Assembly: GCA_016875925.1 (NCBI GenBank)
Contig: VGOO01000005.1
Location: 1-33,785 of the forward strand
DNA length: 33,785 nucleotides
From: Chloroflexota bacterium
GTDB lineage: Bacteria; Chloroflexota; Dehalococcoidia; GIF9; UBA5629
Direction: 5' to 3'
The notes beneath the pieces are model-generated. The model did not search any database, was not told where the DNA came from, and saw only the letters and a program-made list of their open reading frames with translations. Both the position numbers and the translations under genes were made by a program. This document shows positions 1-8,704 of the stretch, in pieces. The first letter of the stretch is position 1; each line of letters starts with the position of its first letter.

Positions 1-1759
1 ACAGCCCTTTCTTTAGGGCTTGAGCTGCGGCAATCTTGAAGGCCATTTCTGAGGAGTCTACGGGATGAGAGCTGCCATCATACAATGTTACTTTCACGTC
101 AACCACAGGGTATCCCGCTAGCACGCCTTCGAGTCTAGCTTCGTTCACACCTTTTTCCACGGCTGGGATATAGTTCCTTGGTACAGCACCGCCTACCACT
201 CTCTCATCGAACTCAAACCCGGAACCTCTAGGTAATGGCTCTAGTTCTAAGAAAACGTGCCCATACTGCCCGTGGCCACCTGTTTGTTTCTTGTGTTTGT
301 ACTCCGCTTCCACTGGCACAGCAATTGTCTCCTTGTAAGGCACCTTTGGTGTACCAAGGATAACTTCCACCCCGAACTTATGCACTAGTCTATCTGCAGC
401 TACATCGAGATGAGTCCCACCCATGCCTTTTAACAGCATCTCGCCAAGGTCCGGGTCGCGTTCTATTCTGAGTGTTGGGTCCTCCTCGCAAATCTTGGGC
501 AATGCCGTGCTCATCTTGTCTAGGTCGGCCCTGGACTTAGGGTAAATAGCCCTGCTCAGAACCGACTCCGGGAATCCGATAGGGGCAAGCTTAAATTGGC
601 GCTCGCGCAGGCTAAGGGTGTCACCAGTGGACGTTGACGTGAGCTTGGCAACAGCTCCGATGTCACCGGCAGCCATTTCCGAGACAGGTTCTTGTGTCTT
701 GCCCCGCAAAACAAAAAGCTGGCCAATTCGTTCAGCAGCATTCTTGTTGGTATTCCACGCTTGAGAATTGCTGGAAATCGTTCCTGAATATACTCTAAAG
801 CAGCTAAGCCTGCCGGCGCGGGGGTCAGTGCTTGTCTTAAATACCAGTGCACATAGCGGTGACTCTGGGGCCGGCTCTACAGTTTCTTCTGCTCCAGTAG
901 CGGCGTTGATGACTTTCACCGGGCCTTTATCTTGAGGCGAAGGCAAGTAACTGCAAATCGCCTCCATTAGGGGCGTAATAGCAGTGTTGGTAATGGCGCA
1001 GCCAACAAGTACAGGTACAACTTTACCAAGCAGAGTGGCTTGTCTCAGGCTACGGTATATTTCGTCATCGCTAATCGCTTCGCCTTCCAGATATCTGGAA
1101 AGAAGCTCATCGTCAACCTCGACTACTGCTTCAACAAGTTTTTCGCGATACGAATCTACATCGCCCATGAGAGCGGATGGCACCTCGATTTCCTTGTTAG
1201 TAGTGCCGCCGTATCCTTTTTTGCTTACCAAATCCACCACGCCTTTGAAATCCTTTTGGGAGCCTATGGGTAATTGAATTGGCAAGCACTTTGACCCTAG
1301 CTTCGCCTGAATGTCCTTGAGTACCGTAAGGAAATTGGCGTTTTCACGATCCATCTTGTTAACAAAGATGATACGGGGCACTTCGGCCTCATCTGCATAT
1401 TCCCAAATCTGTTCGGTGCCAACTTCTATGCCTGATGCGGCACAGACCACTACTACTGCGCTTTCGGTGACGCTAAGCCCTGCCTTGACCTCGCCCACGA
1501 AATCGGGATATCCAGGCGTGTCAATTAAATTTATCTTCGTGTCTTTCCATTGGTATGGAAGCAAGGATAGATTAATGCTGATATATCGCTTTATCTCGTC
1601 GGCATCATAATCTGAGGTTGTGGTTCCATCCGCGGTCTTACCTAGCCTTGTGATTGCTCCCGAATTGAATAATATTGCTTCAGCTAGTGATGTTTTTCCG
1701 GCACCTGAATGTGATAGCAAGACGACATTGCGTATTTTGTCAGATTTGAAATGGTGCAC
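1..1759 (-). CDS. Elongation factor G-like GTPase (EF-G2 type), 3' end outside window
   Basis: The reverse strand is open from a GTG at 1759 to the window edge, about 586 codons, so roughly the last 100 residues are missing. Visible GTPase motifs are the P-loop SHSGAGKT (residues ~16-23), DTPG (~80-83) and NKMD (~134-137). Further on are the GTRAG-like domain II and the HKKQTGGHGQYG segment of domain IV. The P-loop differs from canonical EF-G (AHIDAGKT) and matches the EF-G2/FusA2-like branch. That branch binds GTP and the ribosome, but its role is less clear than that of the main EF-G. The GTG start is chosen because an in-frame TAA lies two codons upstream and an AGGGG sits 8 nt before it. 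It is transcribed divergently from the glycerate kinase. The family call is firm; the exact function is inferred. Confidence 0.9.
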   Translation of the reverse strand, partial: MHHFKSDKIRNVVLLSHSGAGKTSLAEAILFNSGAITRLGKTADGTTTSDYDADEIKRYISINLSLLPYQWKDTKINLIDTPGYPDFVGEVKAGLSVTESAVVVVCAASGIEVGTEQIWEYADEAEVPRIIFVNKMDRENANFLTVLKDIQAKLGSKCLPIQLPIGSQKDFKGVVDLVSKKGYGGTTNKEIEVPSALMGDVDSYREKLVEAVVEVDDELLSRYLEGEAISDDEIYRSLRQATLLGKVVPVLVGCAITNTAITPLMEAICSYLPSPQDKGPVKVINAATGAEETVEPAPESPLCALVFKTSTDPRAGRLSCFRVYSGTISSNSQAWNTNKNAAERIGQLFVLRGKTQEPVSEMAAGDIGAVAKLTSTSTGDTLSLRERQFKLAPIGFPESVLSRAIYPKSRADLDKMSTALPKICEEDPTLRIERDPDLGEMLLKGMGGTHLDVAADRLVHKFGVEVILGTPKVPYKETIAVPVEAEYKHKKQTGGHGQYGHVFLELEPLPRGSGFEFDERVVGGAVPRNYIPAVEKGVNEARLEGVLAGYPVVDVKVTLYDGSSHPVDSSEMAFKIAAAQALKKGL

Positions 1760-1811
1760 TTGTTATACCCCTGTATTGGTTGTAGTCTTCCTGAGAGAGG
1801 AAGCAAACGGC

Positions 1812-1841
1812 ATTGTAGCAATGTGAAGTTCCGAACGTCAA
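1812..1841 (-). promoter_or_regulatory. Candidate sigma70-type promoter for the EF-G-like gene
   Basis: On the minus strand, TTGACG (1841-1836) and TACAAT (1817-1812) are separated by 18 bp. The start codon at 1759 is about 45 nt downstream of the expected transcription start. Seen by eye only. Confidence 0.5.
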
Positions 1842-1906
1842 GTTCAGCGAAATTCTCCTCCAGGCCAATGTTTGCCAAATCAGGACGATGCGAGGCTGTA
1901 GAAGAC

Positions 1907-1934
1907 TTGACTTATCTAGCCCAAGGCCTATCAT
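1907..1934 (+). promoter_or_regulatory. Candidate promoter for the glycerate kinase gene
   Basis: TTGACT (1907-1912) and TATCAT (1929-1934) are separated by 16 bp. Transcription would begin near 1941, which makes the GTG at 1941 unlikely as start and favours the ATG at 1956. Confidence 0.45.
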
Positions 1935-1955
1935 TAAGAAGTGACAAATGCAGCT

Positions 1956-3272
1956 ATGAGCGAATCATTGAGGGAAGATGCGCTTAAGATAATAAACCAG
2001 GCTATTCGTGCGGTTTATCCCGAGGACGCTGTTAAGAAAGCCCTGAGCGCAATTTTCGCCACAGATACTGGCAAAAGTGGCTCGCAAGGATTCGTTGAAG
2101 GCAGCTCGCAGGGATTTGTTTCTGGAAAAAAAATTTTTGTCCTCGCTATCGGCAAAGCAGCATGGCGAATGGCCAAAGCAGCCAATGAGGGCCTTAAGGG
2201 ACAAATTTGCGGGGGGCTGGTAATAACAAAGTACGGCTATTCAATGGGCGTGATAGATGGTTTTGAGGTCTGGGAGGCTGGCCACCCTATACCAGATGAG
2301 AATAGCATCAAGGCCACTGAGCGAGCATTGGAAATGGTGGAAGATCTTAGGGAAAAGGATAACTATCTGCTTCTTCTGGTGTCAGGTGGGGGTTCGTCGC
2401 TTTTTGAATTACCTACTGTGGGGGTTAGCCTGAGCGACATTGTTGATGTAACCAATCAACTTCTTAAATCTGGTGCGTCTATTCAGGAGATAAACGCGGT
2501 GCGTAAGCACATGTCTAAGGTTAAAGGTGGGCGATTTGCCCAAATTGCAACGCCACTCCGGGTTTTCAGCTTGGTGTTATCTGATGTCCTGGGGGATAAA
2601 CTGGATACCATTGCCTCTGGCCCCGCTTATCCAGATTGCACAACCTCGGAGGATGCAATCAGGGTTATGAAAAAATATAGCATTAGCTCGCCTCCTGGGG
2701 TATTGGATGCATTAAAACTGGAGACGCCAAAGTCGTTGGATAATGTCGAGACAAGGATAATTGGCAGCCTTTCTGTCGCCTGTGCATCAGCCAAGCAAGC
2801 TGCGGAGGAGTTGGGCTACAACGCAAGTATACTCACTACGGTGTTAGATTGCCAGGCACGCGAGGCGGGTGCATTCCTGAGCGCTGTTGCCTGTGAGGTT
2901 GTACTAAGGAACCAGCCTATTAGAAAACCATGTGTCATAATTGCAGGTGGAGAGACTGTTGTCGAGGTACGAGGTGATGGCTTGGGTGGTAGGAATCAGG
3001 AATTAGCGTTGTCTGCTGCTCGCGGTATAGCAGGGCTGAAAAATGTTGTGATTGCCTCTGTGGCTACTGATGGTACGGATGGTCCTACCGATGCTGCCGG
3101 TGGGATGATTGACGGGAGTACGACGGCACGCTTGGAGGAGCACGGGATTGCTGCAGAGGAAGTGTTGCTCAATAATGATTCCTATCATGCCCTAAAAGCA
3201 GTTGGCGACCTGATAGTTACCGGGCCAACAGGGACAAATGTCAACGACTTGATGTTGGTGTTGTGTAAGTAG
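1956..3272 (+). CDS. Glycerate 2-kinase / MOFRL-family protein
   Basis: This protein of about 438 residues belongs to the GckA/TtuD family, which phosphorylates D-glycerate to 2-phosphoglycerate with ATP; some members are annotated as hydroxypyruvate reductase. Visible signatures are FVLAIGKAA near the N terminus, LLLVSGGGSSL, INAVRKHMSKVKGG, LSDVLGDKLDTIASGPAYPD and IIAGGETVVEV followed by GLGGRNQELAL. The C-terminal MOFRL motif is ATDGTDGPTDAAGG plus TGPTGTNVNDL. Length is normal for the family. An in-frame GTG at 1941 would add five residues, but the ATG at 1956 fits the promoter better. A 24-bp tandem duplication lies in the N-terminal part at 2080-2127. It would link serine/glyoxylate or glycerate metabolism to glycolysis. 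Confidence 0.9.
   Translation: MSESLREDALKIINQAIRAVYPEDAVKKALSAIFATDTGKSGSQGFVEGSSQGFVSGKKIFVLAIGKAAWRMAKAANEGLKGQICGGLVITKYGYSMGVIDGFEVWEAGHPIPDENSIKATERALEMVEDLREKDNYLLLLVSGGGSSLFELPTVGVSLSDIVDVTNQLLKSGASIQEINAVRKHMSKVKGGRFAQIATPLRVFSLVLSDVLGDKLDTIASGPAYPDCTTSEDAIRVMKKYSISSPPGVLDALKLETPKSLDNVETRIIGSLSVACASAKQAAEELGYNASILTTVLDCQAREAGAFLSAVACEVVLRNQPIRKPCVIIAGGETVVEVRGDGLGGRNQELALSAARGIAGLKNVVIASVATDGTDGPTDAAGGMIDGSTTARLEEHGIAAEEVLLNNDSYHALKAVGDLIVTGPTGTNVNDLMLVLCK
2080..2127 (+). repeat. Imperfect 24-bp tandem duplication inside the glycerate kinase gene
   Basis: Two adjacent 24-bp units (2080-2103 and 2104-2127) both begin GCTCGCA and encode the near-identical peptides SQGFVEGS and SQGFVSGK. 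The repeat lies just before the FVLAIGKA strand, probably in a surface loop, and keeps the frame. Confidence 0.7.
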
Positions 3273-3319
3273 GCGATGGCGAAAGTAAGCCTATTTTGCG
3301 ATTAGTGTTTTCTACAATC

Positions 3320-3348
3320 TTGACAGGGAACGGGGTTGTGATTAACAT
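3320..3348 (+). promoter_or_regulatory. Candidate promoter for the C69 peptidase gene
   Basis: A perfect TTGACA (3320-3325) is followed after 17 bp by TAACAT (3343-3348). It lies in the 149-bp gap after the glycerate kinase, about 70 nt upstream of the next start codon. Confidence 0.5.
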
Positions 3349-3421
3349 GACCTTATTCTGAATGCGATACCAGGGGCTGAGAAGCGGGCCACTCGGATTT
3401 TGAAACCAAAAGGAGACAGAT

Positions 3422-4762
3422 ATGTGTGATACCCTCGTAGCTTTAGGAAATTCCACACATGACGGTTCGGTAATTTTTGGGAAGAACAGCGATAGGCCAC
3501 CAAATGAAGCGCAGGTGATTCGGCGGTTTCCTAGAACAAAACATCATAAAGGTTCCATGGTGAAATGCACCTATATCGAGATCCCACAGGCATCGGAGAC
3601 CTTTGAGGTTCTTTTGTCGTGTCCCTTTTGGATGTGGGGGGCAGAGATGGGTGTTAATGAGCATGGCGTAGCCATCGGCAATGAGGCTGTATGGTCTAAA
3701 GAAAGTTACGCAGACAGTGGGTTACTTGGCATGGACTTGCTTAGACTGGGTCTGGAACGTGGCGCTACTGCCAAAGAAGCGCTCGGAGCGATAACAGAAC
3801 TGTTAACGGAATATGGTCAGGGTGGAGATTGTTTTTTTGGCACACCTATGAAATATCACAATTCTTATATTATTGCTGACGCTAACGAGGCCTGGGTTCT
3901 GGAAACTGCTGATAAATACTGGGTGGCAGAGTATGTCAAAGATATCCGCTCAATTTCAAACGGATATACCATAGGCAAGCACTGGGATATGGCTTCACCA
4001 AATTTGGTCAATCACGCTGTGGAGAAAGGGTGGTGTCAATCCGAGCAAGACTTCGATTTTGCCCAGTGCTATGGCGATGCTGGAATGAGGGAGATCGTGC
4101 ATTGTGTTGAACGCGCTAATCGCAGCACTAGACTTATGATGGATAACCGGGGTAAGGTAACAGTGCGCAGCATGATGGATTACCTCAAGGACCATGATGG
4201 CTACAGTATGCTTGAGTGGAATCCGGACAAACAGCTAAACACCATCTGCATGCATGCAGGCCCTGAGGTTATCAGCCAATCGACAGCGAGCTACGTGGGG
4301 CACTTATCAAAAAAGTTTCTTACACACTGGTTTACTGGAGGTTCAAGCCCTTGTATTAGCGTTTACGTTCCGTTCTACGTGGGTTTTGAAATTCCCGCCT
4401 TGTTCTCTCGAGGCAAAGAGAAATTTGGAACGGCTTCGCATTGGTGGATTCATGAGAGACTGGTTCGGAGTGTGCAACAAGACTATCCATCGCGAGCCGG
4501 CTTTTTGGCAAGCGAAATTAAGAAACTGCAGTCTGATTTTCTAGCGGAAGCCGAGCAAGTAGCTAACAGAGTGGATGGCCTCTCTGCTGCGGCCAAGGCC
4601 CGATTGCTGCAGGGCTTTACCAACAGGTGCGCTAAGACTATGACCGCAAAAAACAGCGAGTGGCTGAAAGCGTTGGGAAAAACGAAGCTCGATTCGCATA
4701 CTAAGAGCAACTATCTGGATTTTTTGAACAGCATAAACAAGTCGGCGGGAATAACGTTCTGA
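3422..4762 (+). CDS. Secernin-like C69-family peptidase / Ntn hydrolase
   Basis: The 446-residue protein starts MCDTLVAL, placing Cys2 where C69/secernin proteins expose their catalytic N-terminal nucleophile after Met removal. Other family features are the early GKNSDRPPNE motif, KCTYIEIPQ, and WMWGAEMGVNEHGVAIGNEA, all close in form to eukaryotic secernins and bacterial dipeptidase A relatives. The start is well supported by AAGGAG about 8 nt upstream. No signal peptide is visible, so it is probably cytoplasmic. It likely hydrolyses amide bonds in small peptides or related compounds, but the substrate cannot be read from sequence. The membrane protease gene follows after 39 bp, so the two may be cotranscribed. 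Confidence 0.85.
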   Translation: MCDTLVALGNSTHDGSVIFGKNSDRPPNEAQVIRRFPRTKHHKGSMVKCTYIEIPQASETFEVLLSCPFWMWGAEMGVNEHGVAIGNEAVWSKESYADSGLLGMDLLRLGLERGATAKEALGAITELLTEYGQGGDCFFGTPMKYHNSYIIADANEAWVLETADKYWVAEYVKDIRSISNGYTIGKHWDMASPNLVNHAVEKGWCQSEQDFDFAQCYGDAGMREIVHCVERANRSTRLMMDNRGKVTVRSMMDYLKDHDGYSMLEWNPDKQLNTICMHAGPEVISQSTASYVGHLSKKFLTHWFTGGSSPCISVYVPFYVGFEIPALFSRGKEKFGTASHWWIHERLVRSVQQDYPSRAGFLASEIKKLQSDFLAEAEQVANRVDGLSAAAKARLLQGFTNRCAKTMTAKNSEWLKALGKTKLDSHTKSNYLDFLNSINKSAGITF

Positions 4763-4801
4763 GGTTGCGAGTGGCATTAGCACCAAGGGAAATGCAGTGA
4801 T

Positions 4802-5932
4802 ATGTTAGCTGAAGGTATTAACATCGGTAAGGCGTTTGGTATCCCTTTGAGGATACATTACTCTTGGTTTATTGTTTTTGTCCTGGTTACCTGGTCGTTG
4901 GCTATTGGCTATTTTCCTCAAGCCTATCTCCACTGGAATCTGGCTACATCGATTCTCGCTGGCGTCATAACCAGTTTGTTGTTCTTTGCCTCTGTCCTGG
5001 TACATGAGCTTATGCACAGTCTAATTGCACGCTCTGCTGGTATTCCTATCGTGTCGATAACTCTGTTTATCTTTGGTGGTGTGTCTCAAATGGGCGAGGA
5101 GCCGCGGCAGCCACAAGTTGAGTTTCGTATGGCTTTTGCCGGGCCGCTAGCCAGTCTGGTGCTGGGGGGCATATTCCTAGCAGGTTGGATTTGGCTACGC
5201 TCCATCCCACAATTCGAATTCGCAGCGGCCATCTGCCGTTGGCTTGGGCCAATCAATATATTTTTGGCTGCTTTCAACCTTATCCCGGGTTTTCCGTTGG
5301 ATGGTGGGCGTGTGCTAAGGTCGCTTTTGTGGTGGCGCAGTGGAAATCTCAATAGTGCTACTAAGATAGCATCCAACGCAGGACGTGGTATTGGCTATCT
5401 TCTTATCCTCGGAGGCGTTTTCATAGTCTTTCGAGGTGACCTTATTAGCGGATTGTGGCTTGCCTTCATCGGTTGGTTTTTGGAGAACGCTGCTGCCAAC
5501 AGCTATCGTCAATTGGCGCTTCAAGACATGCTTAGAGGACACAGGGTCAGCGAGCTTATGACGCATGATTGTCCTGTTGTGTCGCCGGATATGGTAGTTA
5601 TGCAACTAGTTAACGAGCAGATACTGACTTCTGGCCGGCGTTGCTTCCCTGTGGTACGGAATGACCGTGTTCTTGGATTGGTGACTTTGCATGACATAAA
5701 GGCAGTACCTCGCGAACGCTGGGATGTTAAGACAGTCGGTGAGGTTATGACTCCTTTCAGCAATCTTAAGTCGGTTGGGCCGGATGAAGACCTTACCACG
5801 GCCTTGAAGATGTTGACCGAGCAAAATATCAATCAACTCCCCGTGGTCAAAAATGGCAAAATCGTGGGGATGATCGCACGTGATAACTTGCTTTCATTTA
5901 TTAGCGTGCGGGGTGAGTTGGGTGCCAAGTAA
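4802..5932 (+). CDS. Site-2-type membrane metalloprotease (M50) with two CBS domains
   Basis: This 376-residue protein has an N-terminal membrane region with the zinc motif HELMH (residues ~63-67). Its second signature, NLIPGFPLDGGR, supplies the third zinc ligand Asp. Residues ~250-370 form a CBS pair, marked by ELMTHDCPVV / GLVTLHD and EVMTPFSN / GMIARDN. This architecture is the Rip-like / SpoIVFB-like M50B group that cuts substrates within the membrane. CBS domains usually sense adenine nucleotides, so activity may respond to energy state (inference). No substrate gene such as an anti-sigma factor is next to it. The start follows a weak AG-rich site and suits the first amphipathic segment. 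Confidence 0.9.
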   Translation: MLAEGINIGKAFGIPLRIHYSWFIVFVLVTWSLAIGYFPQAYLHWNLATSILAGVITSLLFFASVLVHELMHSLIARSAGIPIVSITLFIFGGVSQMGEEPRQPQVEFRMAFAGPLASLVLGGIFLAGWIWLRSIPQFEFAAAICRWLGPINIFLAAFNLIPGFPLDGGRVLRSLLWWRSGNLNSATKIASNAGRGIGYLLILGGVFIVFRGDLISGLWLAFIGWFLENAAANSYRQLALQDMLRGHRVSELMTHDCPVVSPDMVVMQLVNEQILTSGRRCFPVVRNDRVLGLVTLHDIKAVPRERWDVKTVGEVMTPFSNLKSVGPDEDLTTALKMLTEQNINQLPVVKNGKIVGMIARDNLLSFISVRGELGAK

Positions 5933-6329
5933 TCGTAATCCAAATTATTGCGCTCGGTTGCAGTCTGCCCTGCATTTTGTTATCTCTCAGTTTGCGTTCC
6001 GGCAGAAGCGACCTTCTGATTTGACACTTATTGTGTTCGGATGTAGTATTAGCACGGTGATTTTTCTCGAAGGTTTTTACTGCTGATTTCGGCAGCAGGA
6101 TTTTGAAGCTTAACTGGCGTGATACAGTCAAGAAATATACCCTGAGGCTAAGGCGATTGGGCTTGCTTTGAAGCCTATTTGTTCTTCGGCTGATGGTGCA
6201 GCGGCTGCTTCAGCATAGTAATGACCTTGTAAGCTGTAGAGCATAGTGAAGCAGGTTGGAGAGTATGCCACGCGTCCACTTGGTCTCGTAGTTTGACGTG
6301 TGTAAAACTTTAAGATAAGGAGTGCGCTA
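5933..6329 (+). other. Intergenic region without a gene (397 bp)
   Basis: I see no credible coding frame here. It holds a good promoter (6021-6049) and a small hairpin, CTGCTG (6080-6085) with CAGCAG (6093-6098) and a 7-nt loop. This gives the acyl-CoA dehydrogenase transcript a leader of about 270 nt. A ribosome site AAGGAG lies just before 6330. No known riboswitch was recognised in the leader. Confidence 0.6.
6021..6049 (+). promoter_or_regulatory. Candidate promoter for the acyl-CoA dehydrogenase pair
   Basis: A perfect TTGACA (6021-6026), a 17-bp spacer and TAGTAT (6044-6049). It is the best sigma70-like match in the gap before the dehydrogenase genes. Confidence 0.5.
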
Positions 6330-7424
6330 ATGATTTCGTTTAGTCCTACCGAAGAGCAACAGATGATTGTAAACATGGTAAGGCAGTTTGCTGAGGATGA
6401 AATGAGGAAGGTGTACCGGGAGTGCGATGAAAGCGGGGAGATACCGGACCGTATCGTCAGTACCGCGTGGAATTTAGGTCTTGTATCCACTAGTATTCCC
6501 GAAGTGTATGGGGGGGGAGGTGGTGAGCGTTCAAGCATCACAGGCTGTCTCATTGCCGAGGAACTGGCTTGGGGTGACCTATCAATTGCCATGCATGTCC
6601 TGTGTCCTGGGCTGCTGGCTCTGCCTGTTTTAGAAATGGGCACTGCCGAGCAAAAGAAAAAATATTTACCGGGCTTCTGTGGCGTCAAATATATGCCAGC
6701 TAGTGCCGCCCTCATTGAACCTCGCTTCAATTTTGATCCCTGCGCTCTCTCTGCTGCAGCAAAGCTTGATAAAGAGGGGTATGTGCTGAACGGACAGAAA
6801 TGCTATGTGCCGCTGGCAGCGGAGGCGGAAGCATTGATTGTCTATGCTAATGAGAAAGGTACCGGTCAAGCTTTTATAGTGGAAAATGGTACCCCCGGAC
6901 TGGTGGTCGGCGAGCGAGAGAAAAACATGGGAATAAAGGGCTTGGCTACGTACGAGCTTACCTTGAAGGATTGCCGAGTGCCCAGAGAAAACCGCTTAGG
7001 TGGCGCCAACGGTTGTGATTTCAGCAGGTTACTCAACTGCTCACGCGTGGCTTTGTCTGCGATGGCAACGGGGGTTGCCAGAGCTGCCTTCATGTATTCC
7101 AGGGACTATGCCAAAGAGCGCGTTGCTTTTGGTGAGCCTATTGCCGCAAGGCAAGCGATTGCATTTATGTTGGCTGAAATGGCTATTGAGATCGACTCGA
7201 CACGTCTGATGGCATGGGAGGCTGCTTGGAGGTTGGACAAGAAGGATGAAGCGACTAAAGAAGCTTCGTTGGTCAAGATGTATGCTGATGATATGGTGCT
7301 GATGGTTACTGACAGAGCTGTGCAAATACTGGGCGGGCATGGTTACATACGGGAACATCCGGTAGAGCTATGGCTTAGAAACGGGCGTGGGTTTGTCACA
7401 TTCGACGGAATGGCTATTGTATAA
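6330..7424 (+). CDS. Acyl-CoA dehydrogenase-like protein, atypical active site (partner A)
   Basis: This 364-residue protein has the acyl-CoA dehydrogenase fold order: an N-terminal helical domain, a middle beta domain (GYVLNGQKCYV, then LKDCRVPRENRLGG), and a C-terminal helical domain (RVAFGEPIAARQAIAFMLAEM and QILGGHGYIREHPVELWLRN). Two features are unusual. The FAD/substrate segment normally written TEP-x-G-S-D reads IEPRFNFDP. The C-terminal catalytic EGT motif is replaced by FDG, with the chain ending five residues later, so the usual C-terminal tail of about 15 residues is missing. It has a strong AAGGAG site. Partner B begins 12 bp downstream. It may be a non-catalytic or altered subunit of a heteromer, or act on an unusual substrate (inference). 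Confidence 0.85.
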   Translation: MISFSPTEEQQMIVNMVRQFAEDEMRKVYRECDESGEIPDRIVSTAWNLGLVSTSIPEVYGGGGGERSSITGCLIAEELAWGDLSIAMHVLCPGLLALPVLEMGTAEQKKKYLPGFCGVKYMPASAALIEPRFNFDPCALSAAAKLDKEGYVLNGQKCYVPLAAEAEALIVYANEKGTGQAFIVENGTPGLVVGEREKNMGIKGLATYELTLKDCRVPRENRLGGANGCDFSRLLNCSRVALSAMATGVARAAFMYSRDYAKERVAFGEPIAARQAIAFMLAEMAIEIDSTRLMAWEAAWRLDKKDEATKEASLVKMYADDMVLMVTDRAVQILGGHGYIREHPVELWLRNGRGFVTFDGMAIV

Positions 7425-7436
7425 AAGGAGACTAAA

Positions 7437-8633
7437 ATGATCGATTTTGAACCTACACAAGAGCAGAAGGATGCTATAAAGCGAGCTCATCAAATCGCTG
7501 AGGAGATGTTCCGCCCCATAAGCCGTTACTACGATGAAAAGGAACACGAAAGCCCCAAGGAGTTGATTGATACCTTATGGTCCAGAAGGCAGGACGGAAC
7601 GCTCTTTGGGGGTCTGGATTTAACCGCTGCACTCACGGTGGAAGAAGTCTGCTGGGGAGACGCAGGTTTCTACTTGGTTGCACCTGGTCCATGCCTTGGT
7701 GGTGCTGCTGTGTTTGCCGCTGGCACCAAGGAGCAAATGGAGCGCTTTCTGAAACGTTTTAACGAAGGCGGGCCGAAATGGGGTGCCATGGCCATGACGG
7801 AGGCCGGTTGTGGCTCAGATACTTCTGCCATTTCTACCACGGCTGTTAGAGATGGTGACGAATGGGTTATTAACGGTGAAAAGATATTCGTCACCTGGGG
7901 GAAAAGAGGACTGGGGGAGTCTGATGGCTTTGTGGTGGTCTGGGCCAGCATAGACAAGTCGGCAGGGCGTGCTGGAATGAAGTCCTTTGTGGTAGAGGCG
8001 GGAACGCCTGGTGTTCGAGTGGAGAAGCTGGAGAAAAAGCTAGGAATTAAAGTCAGCGATACCGCTACTCTCGTTTTTGATAATTGTCGTGTACCATTTG
8101 ACAATATACTTGGCAGTCCAGAGGTTAAGAAGGCAGCCGAAGGGAAAGCCGCTGGCTTCAAAGGAGCCATGGCTACCTTCGATGTTACCAGGCCTATTGT
8201 AGGTGCTATGGCTTTAGGGGTTGCTCGTGCCGCTCTTGATTTTGTCAAAGATGTCCTGCGCGAAGAGGGTATAGAGATACGCTATGGCTCTCCGCGTAAG
8301 AACTTGACCACGGTTGAGAGAGACGTGATGGAGATGGAGGCCAACTATAAGGCAGCCAAAATGCTGATACTCAGGTCACTGTGGATGATGGGGCAATTGC
8401 AGCCGAATAACCTTGAGTCCTCGATGGCAAAGGCCAAAGCCGGGCTAGCTGCCACCAAAATCACGCAGAAAGCGATAGAGATTATGGGGCCACTTGGTTA
8501 CTCCAGGAAGTATCTGCTGGAAAAGTGGATGCGCGACGCCAAAATCAACGATATCTTTGAGGGCACCGGGCAGATCAATATGCTCATCGTGGCTCGGAGG
8601 ATACTTAATTACTCCAGAGATGAGCTAAAGTAG
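7437..8633 (+). CDS. Acyl-CoA dehydrogenase, catalytic type (partner B)
   Basis: The 398-residue protein is a full-length FAD-dependent acyl-CoA dehydrogenase that would oxidise an acyl-CoA to the 2,3-enoyl-CoA and pass electrons to an electron-transfer flavoprotein. Visible features are AMTEAGCGSDTSAISTTA (FAD/substrate loop), WVINGEKIFVTWG, FDNCRVPFDNILG, GPLGYSRKYLLEKWMRDAK and the C-terminal IFEGTG. Its Glu occupies the usual catalytic-base position of the medium-chain type. The ribosome site AAAGGAGA precedes the ATG closely. It follows partner A by 12 bp and is surely cotranscribed. The substrate is unknown. No enoyl-CoA hydratase, thiolase or ETF gene lies nearby. Confidence 0.92.
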   Translation: MIDFEPTQEQKDAIKRAHQIAEEMFRPISRYYDEKEHESPKELIDTLWSRRQDGTLFGGLDLTAALTVEEVCWGDAGFYLVAPGPCLGGAAVFAAGTKEQMERFLKRFNEGGPKWGAMAMTEAGCGSDTSAISTTAVRDGDEWVINGEKIFVTWGKRGLGESDGFVVVWASIDKSAGRAGMKSFVVEAGTPGVRVEKLEKKLGIKVSDTATLVFDNCRVPFDNILGSPEVKKAAEGKAAGFKGAMATFDVTRPIVGAMALGVARAALDFVKDVLREEGIEIRYGSPRKNLTTVERDVMEMEANYKAAKMLILRSLWMMGQLQPNNLESSMAKAKAGLAATKITQKAIEIMGPLGYSRKYLLEKWMRDAKINDIFEGTGQINMLIVARRILNYSRDELK

Positions 8634-8683
8634 GATTTTCTGGCTGCTCTTAAGTGGCAGTAGTAACTATTCTAGCCGGTATG

Positions 8684-8704
8684 CCTGGCATGCTAGATGC
8701 CAGG
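8684..8704 (+). terminator. Hairpin in the convergent junction
   Basis: CCTGGCAT (8684-8691) and ATGCCAGG (8697-8704) form a perfect 8-bp stem with a 5-nt loop, located 50 bp after the dehydrogenase stop and overlapping the stop of the opposing gene. No clear T run follows on either strand, so its role as a terminator is uncertain. Confidence 0.4.

Noticed and set aside
1-1759. EF-G-like gene considered broken because no long frame was evident on this strand at first sight
   Set aside because: Translating from GTG 1759 gives a continuous frame to position 1; it is only cut by the window edge.
6128-6730. Open frame of 200 codons on the minus strand
   Set aside because: It lies mostly antisense to the acyl-CoA dehydrogenase (6330-7424), whose protein motifs are clear. 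Its own translation shows no recognisable domain.
7670-8248. Open frame of 192 codons on the minus strand
   Set aside because: Antisense shadow of acyl-CoA dehydrogenase B with low-complexity, Ser/Thr/Pro-rich translation.
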